Part shown: piece by piece, positions 1 to 8,400 of the stretch
How positions within the stretch are numbered: position 1 is the first letter of the stretch
How the letters are laid out: every line of letters starts with the position of its first letter
DNA from: an uncultured Anaerolineae bacterium
Lineage (GTDB): Bacteria > Chloroflexota > Anaerolineae > Anaerolineales > Villigracilaceae
Assembly (NCBI GenBank): GCA_903822545.1
Contig: CAIJPN010000007.1
Location: 1-60,066 of the forward strand
Direction: 5' to 3'
DNA length: 60,066 bases
Notes under the pieces: model-generated
What the model was told of the DNA's origin: nothing
Databases searched by the model: none
What the model saw: only the letters and a program-made list of their open reading frames with translations
Position numbers and translations under genes: made by a program

Positions 1-122
1 TCCAGGCGGTGGCCTACCCGGCCCAAACGCCCTACTACTTCTTCCGCGCCCGCTGTGATGGTTCTGGACTGCACAACTTCTCTGAGACATTTGACGAGCA
101 TCTGCTTAACGCCTGTCCGTGA
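1..122 (+). CDS. mltG: Endolytic murein transglycosylase MltG, C-terminal fragment
   Basis: The reading frame is open from the window edge (first full codon at 3) and ends with TGA at 120-122, giving the last 39 residues of a protein. It reads QAVAYPAQTPYYFF and then a CDGSGLHNFSETFDEH stretch. This matches the conserved tail of the YceG/MltG family (AV.HPA.T.Y.YFV, then DG.G.H.F..T..EH). MltG is a membrane-anchored lytic transglycosylase that cuts nascent glycan strands in the cell wall. The catalytic Glu and the N-terminal membrane segment lie outside the window. Identification rests on this short tail alone. Confidence 0.8.
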   Translation, partial: QAVAYPAQTPYYFFRARCDGSGLHNFSETFDEHLLNACP

Positions 123-181
123 TTTGTGAGATGGGGCACAAAGTGACATTTGACGTGACAGAAATCCACGGCGTGCCGATG

Positions 182-297
182 TATAATCATTACTATGACA
201 ACCGCGATGAACATCTTTGTTGTCATGCGCCCCGAGGCGGTAGTCGCCTTGTACCTGGTCAGCGTGTGAAAAAACGTTGACCAGTTTTGTTTTTTTA
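182..297 (+). promoter_or_regulatory. Structured leader with -10 box and intrinsic terminator upstream of the aminotransferase gene
   Basis: A TATAAT box lies at 182-187; no convincing -35 hexamer sits at 16-18 bp. Transcription from it would start near 194, exactly where a hairpin begins (ATGACAAC 195-202 with GTTGTCAT 219-226, plus an inner GATG/CATC pair). A second small hairpin follows (AGGCG 235-239 with CGCCT 245-249). Then comes an intrinsic terminator: CTGGTCAGCG 255-264 pairs with CGTTGACCAG 275-284 (one G-U), followed by a T-rich run 285-297. The order promoter, folded region, terminator, RBS, gene is that of a transcription attenuator or riboswitch. The simpler reading is that the terminator only ends mltG transcription. 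I do not recognise the fold as a known riboswitch class. Confidence 0.5.
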
Positions 298-350
298 TTG
301 CCAACCATCACCCGCTGAGGGGCAGGGTGGTGAACATTCAAGGAGTTACC

Positions 351-1568
351 ATGAAACTGAGCAAACTTGCACTCGATATCGCCGAGTCGCCGACATTTGC
401 GCTCAATGAAGAAGCGCGGTTGTTGCGCGAACGCGGCGAGGCTGTCATTCACCTGGGCATCGGCGAGCCCAAAAACAAGACGCCCATGGCGGCCATCCTG
501 TCATCCGCGGCCAAATTGACCAGCGGCGAAGTCAAATACGTTCCGCCCGATGGCCTGCCCTCGCTGAAAAAAGCCATTATCCGCTACACCGAAGACAATT
601 ACAACCGCCTGGTCGCACCGGAGAATGTAATTGTGACCAACGGGGCCAAGCAGGCACTCTTCAACATCTTTTACAGCATCCTGAATCCGCAGGATGAAGT
701 GATCGTGCTGACGCCGTATTGGGTTTCGTACCCGGAAATCATCAAAATGTGCTACGGCAAGCCGGTTTTTGTCACCCCCGAAGATGGAACCTTCATTCCT
801 CGTTTTTCCGACATCGAAAAGGCTGTGACCAGCTATACCCGCGCCATCATCGTCAACAGCCCGAACAACCCCTCCGGGGCGGTCTACCCGGCGGAATTAG
901 TCGCCCAGATTGTGGAATTTTGCGAGCGCAAGGGCATTTTCATGATCTGTGACGATATCTATCACAAGCTGGTGTTTGATCGCAAGGAAGCTGCACCCGC
1001 GTACCGTTTTACCAATAAGGATGTGGAAAATTCGCACGTTATCGTAGTTAATGGCGTAGCCAAAGTTTATGGCATGACCGGTTTCCGCATCGGCTGGGTA
1101 ATCGCGCCAAGGCAGCTTGTCAGGGTCATGTCCAATGTGACCGTGCAAACCACTTCCGGGGCGTCGCCGGTGAGTCAGGCTGCAGCAGAAGGTGCGCTCA
1201 ATGGCCTGCAAAGCGTCGTCGAGGCGCTGAGGCTCCAAATCCAGAATAACCGCGATATTTTGTTGCAGGAAATGAAGACTTTCAACGGCGCACGCCTGAT
1301 CACGCCGGACGGCACATTCTACGCCATGCCCGACCTGCGCGCTTTTAACGGCAATTCGGTGGAAGTTTCGAAGTTCCTGCTCAAAAAAGCCATGGTGGTG
1401 ACTGTGCCGGGCAAGGAATTCGGCATGGAAGGGCACATCCGCCTGTCGATTTCGGGCACGGTCAAGGATGTGACCGAGGGTATTGCGCGCATCAAATGGG
1501 CGCTCGACCCCACCAGCCCGAATGAGATTTATATTGGCGATAAGAAGATGATCAGGGATTGGCTTTAA
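351..1568 (+). CDS. Pyridoxal-phosphate-dependent aminotransferase, class I/II (aspartate aminotransferase type)
   Basis: A 405-residue fold-type I aminotransferase that moves an amino group between an amino acid and a 2-oxo acid in the cytosol. Visible motifs are the substrate-loop GIGEP near residue 36, NSPNNPSG at 169-176, DDIYHKL near 201, and the PLP lysine K238 in VAKVYGMTGFRIGW (most relatives have S or T before the Lys; here it is Ala). The C-terminal HIRLSIS arginine would bind the substrate carboxylate. I chose ATG 351 because AAGGAG lies just upstream; the GTG at 327 in the same frame has no comparable site. Aspartate is the commonest substrate in this subfamily, but the sequence does not fix specificity. 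It precedes pckA on the same strand. Confidence 0.85.
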   Translation: MKLSKLALDIAESPTFALNEEARLLRERGEAVIHLGIGEPKNKTPMAAILSSAAKLTSGEVKYVPPDGLPSLKKAIIRYTEDNYNRLVAPENVIVTNGAKQALFNIFYSILNPQDEVIVLTPYWVSYPEIIKMCYGKPVFVTPEDGTFIPRFSDIEKAVTSYTRAIIVNSPNNPSGAVYPAELVAQIVEFCERKGIFMICDDIYHKLVFDRKEAAPAYRFTNKDVENSHVIVVNGVAKVYGMTGFRIGWVIAPRQLVRVMSNVTVQTTSGASPVSQAAAEGALNGLQSVVEALRLQIQNNRDILLQEMKTFNGARLITPDGTFYAMPDLRAFNGNSVEVSKFLLKKAMVVTVPGKEFGMEGHIRLSISGTVKDVTEGIARIKWALDPTSPNEIYIGDKKMIRDWL

Positions 1569-1649
1569 TTAGACATTAGATATTAGACGTTAGGTATTAG
1601 CAGTTAGCAAAACTCTAAAAAATTTGAATTCCTAAAATCTAATGTCTAA
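1569..1649. repeat. Inverted repeat with internal TTAG-type microrepeats between the aminotransferase gene and pckA
   Basis: A perfect 13-bp inverted repeat (TTAGACATTAGAT at 1569-1581 and its complement at 1637-1649) starts right after the aminotransferase stop codon. The loop contains degenerate copies of ATTAGA/TTAG (TATTAGACGTTAGGTATTAG). It has no T-run, so it is not a classic terminator. It could form a hairpin in the pckA leader. Confidence 0.6.
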
Positions 1650-1671
1650 AGTCTGACACCTTGAGGAAAAT

Positions 1672-3318
1672 ATGAACAACTTACTCAATATCAAAACCCC
1701 GGCTGAAGCGATTGCGCAAACTCGCAAGGCTGATTACAACCTGTCCAATCACGGCGTTTCGAACTTGCGCCTGGCATACTGGAACCTGACGATGGAAGCG
1801 CTCTACGAAGAAGCGATTTTTCGCAGCGAGGGCGTGACCGGTGTGGGCGGGCCGTTCCTGGTGAACACCGGCAAGCACACAGCACGCTCAGCTAATGATA
1901 AATTTGTCGTCCGCGAAACGGATTCTGAAGGCAACGTTTGGTGGGGCGTGTACAACCGTCCGTTTGCGCCCGAGAAATTCGATGCGCTCTACCAGCGCAT
2001 GCTTGGATTCTTGCAAGGCAAAGATGTCTTCGTGCAGGATGTCTACGGCGGCGCGGATGAAAATTACCGTTTGCCAGTGCGCATTGTCACCGAACTGGCC
2101 TGGCACAGCATGTTCGTGCGCAATATGTTTCTCACGCCCCAATCACTGGAAGAGTACAAGCGTTTTGTGCCCGAGTTCACCATCCTGTCCATGCCCGAGT
2201 TTAAGGGTGCGCCCACCATGGATAGCACTGCCAGTGAAACCTTTATTTGCCTTTCGTTTGAGAAAAAACTGGCCATCATCGGCAATACGGCCTATGCGGG
2301 CGAGATCAAAAAGTCCGTTTTCACCATCTTGAACTACCTGCTGCCGCTGCAAGGCGTCCTTTCGATGCACTGCTCGGCAAATGTGGACCCGGTCAACCCG
2401 AACGATGTGGCCTTGTTCTTTGGATTGAGCGGCACCGGCAAAACGACTCTCTCTGCTGACCCAACCCGTCGCCTGATCGGTGACGATGAGCACGGCTGGA
2501 GCGATGATGGCGTCTTCAACTTTGAAGGCGGCTGCTACGCCAAAGTGATTGGCCTTTCGGCCTCTGCCGAGCCTGAGATTTACGCCACCACCAAGATGTT
2601 TGGCACCATCCTTGAGAACGTGCCCTTCGACCCGATCACACGCTACATCGACCTGGATGATGACACGCTGACAGAGAATACGCGTGCCTCGTACCCGCTC
2701 GAATTCATCGCCAACGCCGTCCCTGAGAAAAAAGCCGGACACCCGAAAAACGTCATCCTGTTGACATGCGACGCCTCCGGTGTGATGCCACCCATCGCAC
2801 GGCTGACTCCCAACCAGGCACTGTATCAGTTCATCAGCGGGTACACATCCAAAATAGCGGGAACCGAAGTCGGTTTGGGCAAAGAGCCCGAGATCACCTT
2901 CTCGGCCTGTTTTGGCGGCCCGTTTATGGTGCATCATCCCTATAAATACGCCGAACTTCTCAAGCGCAAGATCGAGCGCTACGGCGTGACCTGCTGGCTG
3001 GTGAATACCGGCTGGGTGGGCGGCCCCTATGGGATTGGCAAACGCATCAGCATCCGCCATACGCGCAACCTGCTCAATGCCGCCTTGACCGGCAAACTGT
3101 CAGACGTGGAATATTACCAGGACCCCGTTTTTGGTTTTGAAGTCCCCAAAACCTGCCCAGATGTGCCCGAAAGCGTCCTGCAACCCTGGTCAAGCTGGCC
3201 GAGCCGCGCCGAGTACGATAGCCGTTACAAGGATTTGGCGATGCGCTTTATCCAGAATTTTGCCAAATTTACTGACGGCACGCCGCAAGAAGTCATCGAC
3301 GCGGGACCGAAGGTTTAA
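1672..3318 (+). CDS. pckA: Phosphoenolpyruvate carboxykinase (ATP)
   Basis: A 548-residue cytosolic enzyme that converts oxaloacetate plus ATP to PEP, CO2 and ADP, the entry step of gluconeogenesis. It is the ATP type: the phosphate loop reads GLSGTGKTTL at 251-260, preceded by the active-site HCSAN (233-237) and followed by IGDDEHGW at 269-276, the kinase-2 metal site. RSANDKF near 72 and the adenine-side NTGWVGGPYGIGKRI stretch are intact. Length matches the family. The start ATG has a modest TTGAGGAAA site upstream. A strong terminator follows at 3326-3368, so transcription probably ends here. Together with enolase at 19.9-21.2 kb it supports gluconeogenic or anaplerotic carbon flow. Confidence 0.97.
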   Translation: MNNLLNIKTPAEAIAQTRKADYNLSNHGVSNLRLAYWNLTMEALYEEAIFRSEGVTGVGGPFLVNTGKHTARSANDKFVVRETDSEGNVWWGVYNRPFAPEKFDALYQRMLGFLQGKDVFVQDVYGGADENYRLPVRIVTELAWHSMFVRNMFLTPQSLEEYKRFVPEFTILSMPEFKGAPTMDSTASETFICLSFEKKLAIIGNTAYAGEIKKSVFTILNYLLPLQGVLSMHCSANVDPVNPNDVALFFGLSGTGKTTLSADPTRRLIGDDEHGWSDDGVFNFEGGCYAKVIGLSASAEPEIYATTKMFGTILENVPFDPITRYIDLDDDTLTENTRASYPLEFIANAVPEKKAGHPKNVILLTCDASGVMPPIARLTPNQALYQFISGYTSKIAGTEVGLGKEPEITFSACFGGPFMVHHPYKYAELLKRKIERYGVTCWLVNTGWVGGPYGIGKRISIRHTRNLLNAALTGKLSDVEYYQDPVFGFEVPKTCPDVPESVLQPWSSWPSRAEYDSRYKDLAMRFIQNFAKFTDGTPQEVIDAGPKV

Positions 3319-3325
3319 CTCACTC

Positions 3326-3368
3326 AACAGCCCCCAAACCTGAAAAAAAGTCGGGTTTGGGGGCTGTT
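3326..3368 (+). terminator. Intrinsic terminator of pckA
   Basis: A perfect 15-bp stem (AACAGCCCCCAAACC at 3326-3340 with its complement at 3354-3368) ends in a T-rich stretch. The sirtuin start codon follows only 10 bp downstream. Confidence 0.85.
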
Positions 3369-3378
3369 ATTAACTTTT

Positions 3379-4128
3379 ATGGATTTTCCTCCCGAACTCG
3401 TCTCGTTCCTGCGTGCTGCCAGTCACATTACCGTGTTGACTGGCGCGGGCGTTTCGCAAGAAAGCGGCCTGCGCACTTTCCGCGATGCCCAGGTAGGATT
3501 GTGGGCGCAATACCGTCCCGAAAACCTGGCAACCCCCGAGGCTTTTCTCAATAACCCCAAATTGGTGTGGGATTGGTATGCTGCTCGGCGCGAACGGGCG
3601 GATACCGTTGAACCCAATCCGGGACACTACGCCCTGGCAGAACTCAGCCGCATCATCCCGCGCCTGAGCCTGCTCACCCAAAACGTAGACGGACTCCACG
3701 CCCGGGCAGGCAGCCCCAGCGTCATCGAACTGCATGGCAGCATCCGCAAAGTGCGCTGCTTTGATTGTGGTGTTTACGCAGAAACCTGGCAGGATGATGG
3801 TCAAAACGTGCCAAAATGCTCCTGTTGCAGCGGATTGCTGCGCCCGGACGTGGTCTGGTTCGGAGAATCGCTCCCCCGTGCGGCGCTGGAATCTGCTGTT
3901 GAGGCTGCACGCACCTGCCAGGCATTTTTCTCGATTGGGACATCCGGGCTGGTACAACCTGCCGCTTCACTGGCGCATGCCGCTCGCAATCGCGGCGCAG
4001 TGATCGTAGAGATCAACCTCGAGCCGACGCCGCTCACCCCCAAGTGCGATTACGCTTTCCACGGCAAATCTGGCGAAATCCTGCCGGAACTTATTCAGGT
4101 AGTGTGGAAAGAACAAACATCTGGATAA
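3379..4128 (+). CDS. Sir2-family NAD-dependent protein deacylase (sirtuin)
   Basis: A 249-residue CobB-like sirtuin that removes acyl groups from lysine using NAD+, releasing nicotinamide. The NAD-binding TGAGVSQESGLRTFRD stretch is at 21-36, TQNVDGLH at 100-107, the catalytic His at 119 (ELHGS), and four zinc cysteines at C127, C130, C147 and C150. RPDVVWFGE follows and the GTSGLVQPA motif is present, so the protein looks active. The start is odd: ATG 3379 comes 10 bp after the stem of the pckA terminator and has no recognisable ribosome site. Either the promoter overlaps the terminator or the mRNA is leaderless or made by read-through. Acetylation control of metabolic enzymes such as PEPCK is a plausible role but only inferred from position. 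Confidence 0.93.
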   Translation: MDFPPELVSFLRAASHITVLTGAGVSQESGLRTFRDAQVGLWAQYRPENLATPEAFLNNPKLVWDWYAARRERADTVEPNPGHYALAELSRIIPRLSLLTQNVDGLHARAGSPSVIELHGSIRKVRCFDCGVYAETWQDDGQNVPKCSCCSGLLRPDVVWFGESLPRAALESAVEAARTCQAFFSIGTSGLVQPAASLAHAARNRGAVIVEINLEPTPLTPKCDYAFHGKSGEILPELIQVVWKEQTSG

Positions 4129-4181
4129 TTGTAAAAATCAGGGGAATCACCACTGCTGGGTAAATCACAATTAAATTAAAA

Positions 4182-4219
4182 TAATAAACATGATATCAAA
4201 ATTGACATCATGTTTATTA
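4182..4219. terminator. AT-rich hairpin between convergent sirtuin and pilin genes
   Basis: A perfect 13-bp stem (TAATAAACATGAT at 4182-4194 with its complement at 4207-4219) sits between the convergent genes. T-rich sequence is weak on both sides, so it is a probable bidirectional terminator. Confidence 0.6.
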
Positions 4220-4235
4220 GAGCATCCAGCTTATC

Positions 4236-4382
4236 TTACAGACTGGTGTTAATCGTGCCGAAAATTCCGTTGACGGTGGTGCCGAGCAAACCAACGGCCA
4301 CAATAACGAGAATAGCGATGAAAACGAGAATCAGCGCATACTCAACCAAACCCTGACCTTTTTCTTTCAATGAGAACATCAT
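4236..4382 (-). CDS. flp: Flp/Fap-type pilin subunit (class IVb prepilin)
   Basis: A 48-residue gene. The protein starts MMFSLKEKGQGLVEYALILV and continues as a single hydrophobic helix to a polar tail ending NTSL. A short positively charged leader ends in Gly9, with Glu at +5 and Tyr at +6 of the mature form (Q10 as +1). This is the signature of Flp pilins cut by a TadV/CpaA-type prepilin peptidase. The start has an almost ideal Shine-Dalgarno site (AAAGGAGGTGA) and a TATAAT -10 box on the minus strand at 4423-4428. No tad/cpa assembly genes are in the window, so the gene is solitary here. It would form adhesive or surface pili if those genes exist elsewhere. Confidence 0.9.
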   Translation of the reverse strand: MMFSLKEKGQGLVEYALILVFIAILVIVAVGLLGTTVNGIFGTINTSL

Positions 4383-4562
4383 AGAAGTTCACCTCCTTTC
4401 CAGTTGAATGTTTACTAATCTTATTATAATAGATTTGGGAAAAATAGCGCTTACAGAACTGGAAATTCAGAGCTTTTCTAAAAGCTTGATTGTTAATTTT
4501 CAAGATCATCATAAAGGATACAAAACGCCATCTGTGCACTGCATTTTAATACAGGAGTAAAA

Positions 4563-5381
4563 ATGAGTGTCGCATCTGTCATCAAACGAAATAATGTAAT
4601 TCAAAAAGGCAACATTGACGCCGAAGAAACATTGGTTTTTGCGCATGGTTATGGCAGCGATCAGACTGCCTGGCGTTTTATCACCCCTGCCTTTGAGAAA
4701 GACTATCGGTTGGTATTGTTCGATCTGGTTGGCTGTGGCCAATCAGATGCGGATGCTTATGACCGAACACGTTACGGGACTTTATTTGACTACGCTACCG
4801 ATTTGATCCAGGTTTGTGATGCGCTCAACCTCAATCGCGTCACTTTGATTGCGCATTCTGTCAGCGGTATGATTGGTGCGTTGGCGGCCAGGCAACGACC
4901 GGATTTGTTCTCTCGCATAATCTTTATTGGCGCATCACCGTGCTATTTGGACGATGGGGAGTATGTCGGCGGTTTTACGCGGGATGGCGTGGCAGGGTTG
5001 TTGAATGCCATTGGCGAGAATTACCTTGCATGGGCTTATGGATTTGCGCCTGTGGCGATGAATGCTCCAGATCAGCCATTATTGGCTGGAGAGTTTGCGC
5101 GCACCCTGTCTTCTATGCGCCCAGATGTATCCCTTGGTATCGCTAGCACTATATTTTTATCTGATCATCGCCAGGACATTGTTGGATTAGATGTGCCTGT
5201 GTTGATCATACAGGCGCACAATGATATTGCTGTTCCTGATCAGGTGGGTGAATATCTTCACAAAGTGTTAAAAAATAGCCAGTTATGCTGGATTTCTACC
5301 ACTGGTCATTTTCCCCATCTCAGCAATCCGGTTGAAGTGACCAGGGCGATTGCGGACTATATCGAGAAGTTATCGGTTTGA
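4563..5381 (+). CDS. RsbQ-like alpha/beta hydrolase
   Basis: A 272-residue cytosolic alpha/beta hydrolase resembling Bacillus RsbQ and the plant KAI2/D14 group. It has FAHGYGSDQTAW near 26-37 (oxyanion-hole region), FDLVGCGQSD at 53-62, the nucleophile S99 in AHSVSG, then IGASPCYLDD and GGF, D222 in AHNDIAVP and H250 in TGHFPHLSNP. The triad is complete. RsbQ works with the PAS phosphatase RsbP in energy-stress signalling, but no rsbP-like gene is next to it, so its partner and substrate are unknown here. The start is supported by AGGAG. It has its own transcription unit, ended by the strong hairpin at 5408-5448. Confidence 0.82.
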   Translation: MSVASVIKRNNVIQKGNIDAEETLVFAHGYGSDQTAWRFITPAFEKDYRLVLFDLVGCGQSDADAYDRTRYGTLFDYATDLIQVCDALNLNRVTLIAHSVSGMIGALAARQRPDLFSRIIFIGASPCYLDDGEYVGGFTRDGVAGLLNAIGENYLAWAYGFAPVAMNAPDQPLLAGEFARTLSSMRPDVSLGIASTIFLSDHRQDIVGLDVPVLIIQAHNDIAVPDQVGEYLHKVLKNSQLCWISTTGHFPHLSNPVEVTRAIADYIEKLSV

Positions 5382-5407
5382 TTTGGTTTGTCTTCCTGGG
5401 AATTTTT

Positions 5408-5448
5408 GTAAAACCGCCAGCCGGCTATTTGCGGGCTGGCGGTTTTAC
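5408..5448. terminator. Bidirectional intrinsic terminator
   Basis: A perfect 15-bp stem (GTAAAACCGCCAGCC at 5408-5422 with its complement at 5434-5448) lies between the convergent hydrolase gene and the large membrane-protein gene. It has T/A-rich flanks on both strands, so it can serve both genes. Confidence 0.8.
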
Positions 5449-5488
5449 GGCATCTGCTGCATCTGGTATTATGCTAAGTCTTGAAGGC

Positions 5489-8400
5489 TCAGGCTTCCCA
5501 ATCACTTAGCCTGTCTCGCACTTCGATAATGCGTTCGCGGAGCAGCAGGGCCGCTGTGCCCAAAACGATCAGCAGGATGCCTGTTCCGCCAATCAGGATG
5601 ACTGTGGATAGCCCCCGGAATACGCTAAAGATAACGGTCACAATCCCAATTACAACGAAAACCATGGGAGCAAAAACCAGGCTGCGCGAGCGTATGACCA
5701 GACCGTAAATCAGTACTGCCAATCCCTCGAAAAACAGCGCAATAAAGTAGGAGAGAGATTCGGTGGTAAACATTTGTATGTAGGCGGTGCCCAGTAGCAC
5801 CAGTTGGGATACCATGCCGGTGATGAATGTGCCAAGGCGGTTGCCGCTGCGTCTTAACAGGTAGTGCATCAGCATTCCCAGCAAGCCCGCGCCAACAGAG
5901 TAGTATTGTGCTTCACGAATGCCCGAATCGAATAATATGATCGAGTAGGCTATCAGGTATAAGCTGTTGGCGGGGAACCCCAGCCAGACGTTACGCTGGC
6001 GAAAGGCTTCAGCCGCCCAGAGCGTGGCTGTCAACGCTATTGGAATGCTGATGGATATACCGATCAGGCTCAGGGGTGCGGAGAGTGCTGTCAGGGTGGA
6101 AAATGCTAAGCCGCTGGCGAGAAAAACCTGCCCCAGGGCGGTTTTTTTGTTTTCTAGCAGGTAAAACCCCAGGGTGTAGTATCCAGCGGTTAACAGGGCG
6201 AGCGGCCAGGGCCATTCGTTCAGCTGGATGGTGCGTGTACCCACTATGGTGGCCAATGCAAGTGTTGTGGTGGCTCCATAAACCAGCCTGGGGGTGCGCC
6301 GGATCCAGGCTAATGCCAGGCTGGTAGTGGCCAGCCCCATCAAGGCCTGGGCGTTTTGCCAGCCTGTTGCGTTTGGGATGATGGCTAACACGGTGGTATA
6401 TAGCGCCAGTAATACCCCGGTGAGCTTGGATATGGCATAAGCGGCTTTTTGGCGGGTGATTGTGCGCTGGAAGAAGGTGTCGAGTCCTGCGATGATGATG
6501 GTTGGGCCCATCAAGTTCAGTGCCTGGGATTGGCTGCCGCTTTCGCGAAGGATTAGCAGATAGGCGATGCTGTATCCGATGTGAACGAAGTATTCAAAGC
6601 GGGCGTTGCGGAAGGTTTCGAGACAGAATAGCCAGGCAATTAGTGCGATATACCAGCCACTCCAGTTATTGGTGTATTGCGGGGCAAGCATGGTGAGGAA
6701 TGCGCCCAGGATTAATGCGCTGTAGCGCATGGGGTGTGACCATTTTTCGGGGAGTTGCGTGCGCAAGAAGCCGATTCCACTGGTGTAGAAGGCCAGCGCC
6801 AGACCGGTTTGGACGGGCAGCCAGGCAGTTTCGGTGCGTTGTATGTATGTGAGCAGGTCGAGTGTGGTTAGTGTTAGTGTAAGGGTGAGTGCGTAAAGAA
6901 TGAGCGGCTGGCGATAGTTAAGGGTGAGGTAAAGCGCCAGTACGGTGAGCAGAAGCAGGGCGAGAAGGCTTTCCCAATGAGATGAGGCCATAAAGGCGCT
7001 GGCAGTTGTCACCAAGGCTATCAGTACGCCGATGATGCGGATTGTTTTTGCCCAGGGGCGGGAAAACAGGCTGCGCTGGAAGCGGGTTTCAATGATGAAG
7101 TAGAAGATTGTGAAGATAGCAAAAGCCAGGGCGGATTTGCCCAGCCAGGATGGGGAGAATTCGTGGAGCAGTAGATAGTAGGTGATCCCGGACAGGAAGT
7201 AGACGGTGATCTCGAAAATCGGGTTGTGGATGGTTTCAACAACCAGTAGGATGGTCAGGATCAGCAGGTAGATACCCGCCCAGGGAATTGGCCAGACGGT
7301 TGGTAGTATGAGCGAACAGAATCCGCTGGAAATAGCCAGGGTGATACCGCTCAGACGATAGGGCACACTCCACCTGGGCTGCTCGGGGCGTTTTTTGAGC
7401 AGGGTGTAGCCCAGCAGGTAAAAGGCGCTGGCGACAATTGTCAGGGCTGGGAGCCAGTGTGCGTCGAGCTGGTCGGTTACCAGCAGGCTGGCAAAGATGC
7501 TAAATCCGGCAAAGATGTTGGAGATGTAAATAACCCAATTGCTGCGGTAGTAAATGGCCGCGACGAGGTAGAGGAGTGCGAGTAAACCGTACGCCCAAGG
7601 ATGTGACCACTTTGGATAGTGAGAGAAAATGTGCAATAAGGCTATGATGGCTGATATGCCACTTCCAGCGCGGATGATGTGCCGGTAAAAGCGTTTGGGC
7701 CGCCACCAATTGTAGGCCATCTCAATGGCGATGATGATAAACGCCAGCCCGGCGGGCAGTATGACGGTGTTATAAAGTCGGAAATCATTGACGATGAAGG
7801 CGTAGCTGATGCTCAGTAACGGGTAGATGCCCAGTTCAAATTTTTCGTTGGTTAGGCTTTCTATAATAAACAGGCTGGACAGCGCCAGCAGGCACCAGCC
7901 ACTTAACCAGCTATCGAAAACGAACGCCAGGATCACATCAATGGCGGCTAATCCCAGCCCGCTGAAGCGGAAAATGCCGCTCCAGGTGTTGGATGTTTTG
8001 GAGCGGATCAAATATCCAGCGGTGAAGTAAGCTATTGCCAGGAGGGTACCCGCCAGGATGCCAAACTCACCCAGCTTTTTGAAATAGCTGAGTGCCAGCA
8101 GGGTGGCTGGGGATATCTGGATGGTGAAAAGTAAGGCCACAAATGGCTGGTTGTGGCGGATGGCATAAGCCAGCGCAATCAGCCCGTGCAGGAACAGGAT
8201 GATTGCGCGTTCTTCGGGCCGGGTGGAGACCAGCAGGTAAACGCTATTAATCGCAATGGAAACCAGCCCATACATGCGCAATGGCCAGCGCCAGCTGTTT
8301 TGCAGGTTGAAAGATGGTTTTAGGATCAGGTCAATTATGGCAAACAAAACTGGAATGGCAATGATTTTGTATGCCAGTTTGTTGATCCAGGTGCTCCGGT

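Noticed and set aside
182-297. Similarity of the leader to a guanidine-III riboswitch (CGAGG, CGCC, GTACC, GGTCAG blocks)
   Set aside because: The spacing and the required pseudoknot partner do not fit, and the GGTCAG part belongs to the terminator stem. The match looks like chance.
49-304. Minus-strand ORF at the left edge
   Set aside because: It runs across the terminator and opposite the mltG tail; no family motif and no ribosome site.
2143-3060. Long antisense ORF inside pckA
   Set aside because: Mirror frame of a high-GC, strongly coding gene; no ribosome site and no family motif.
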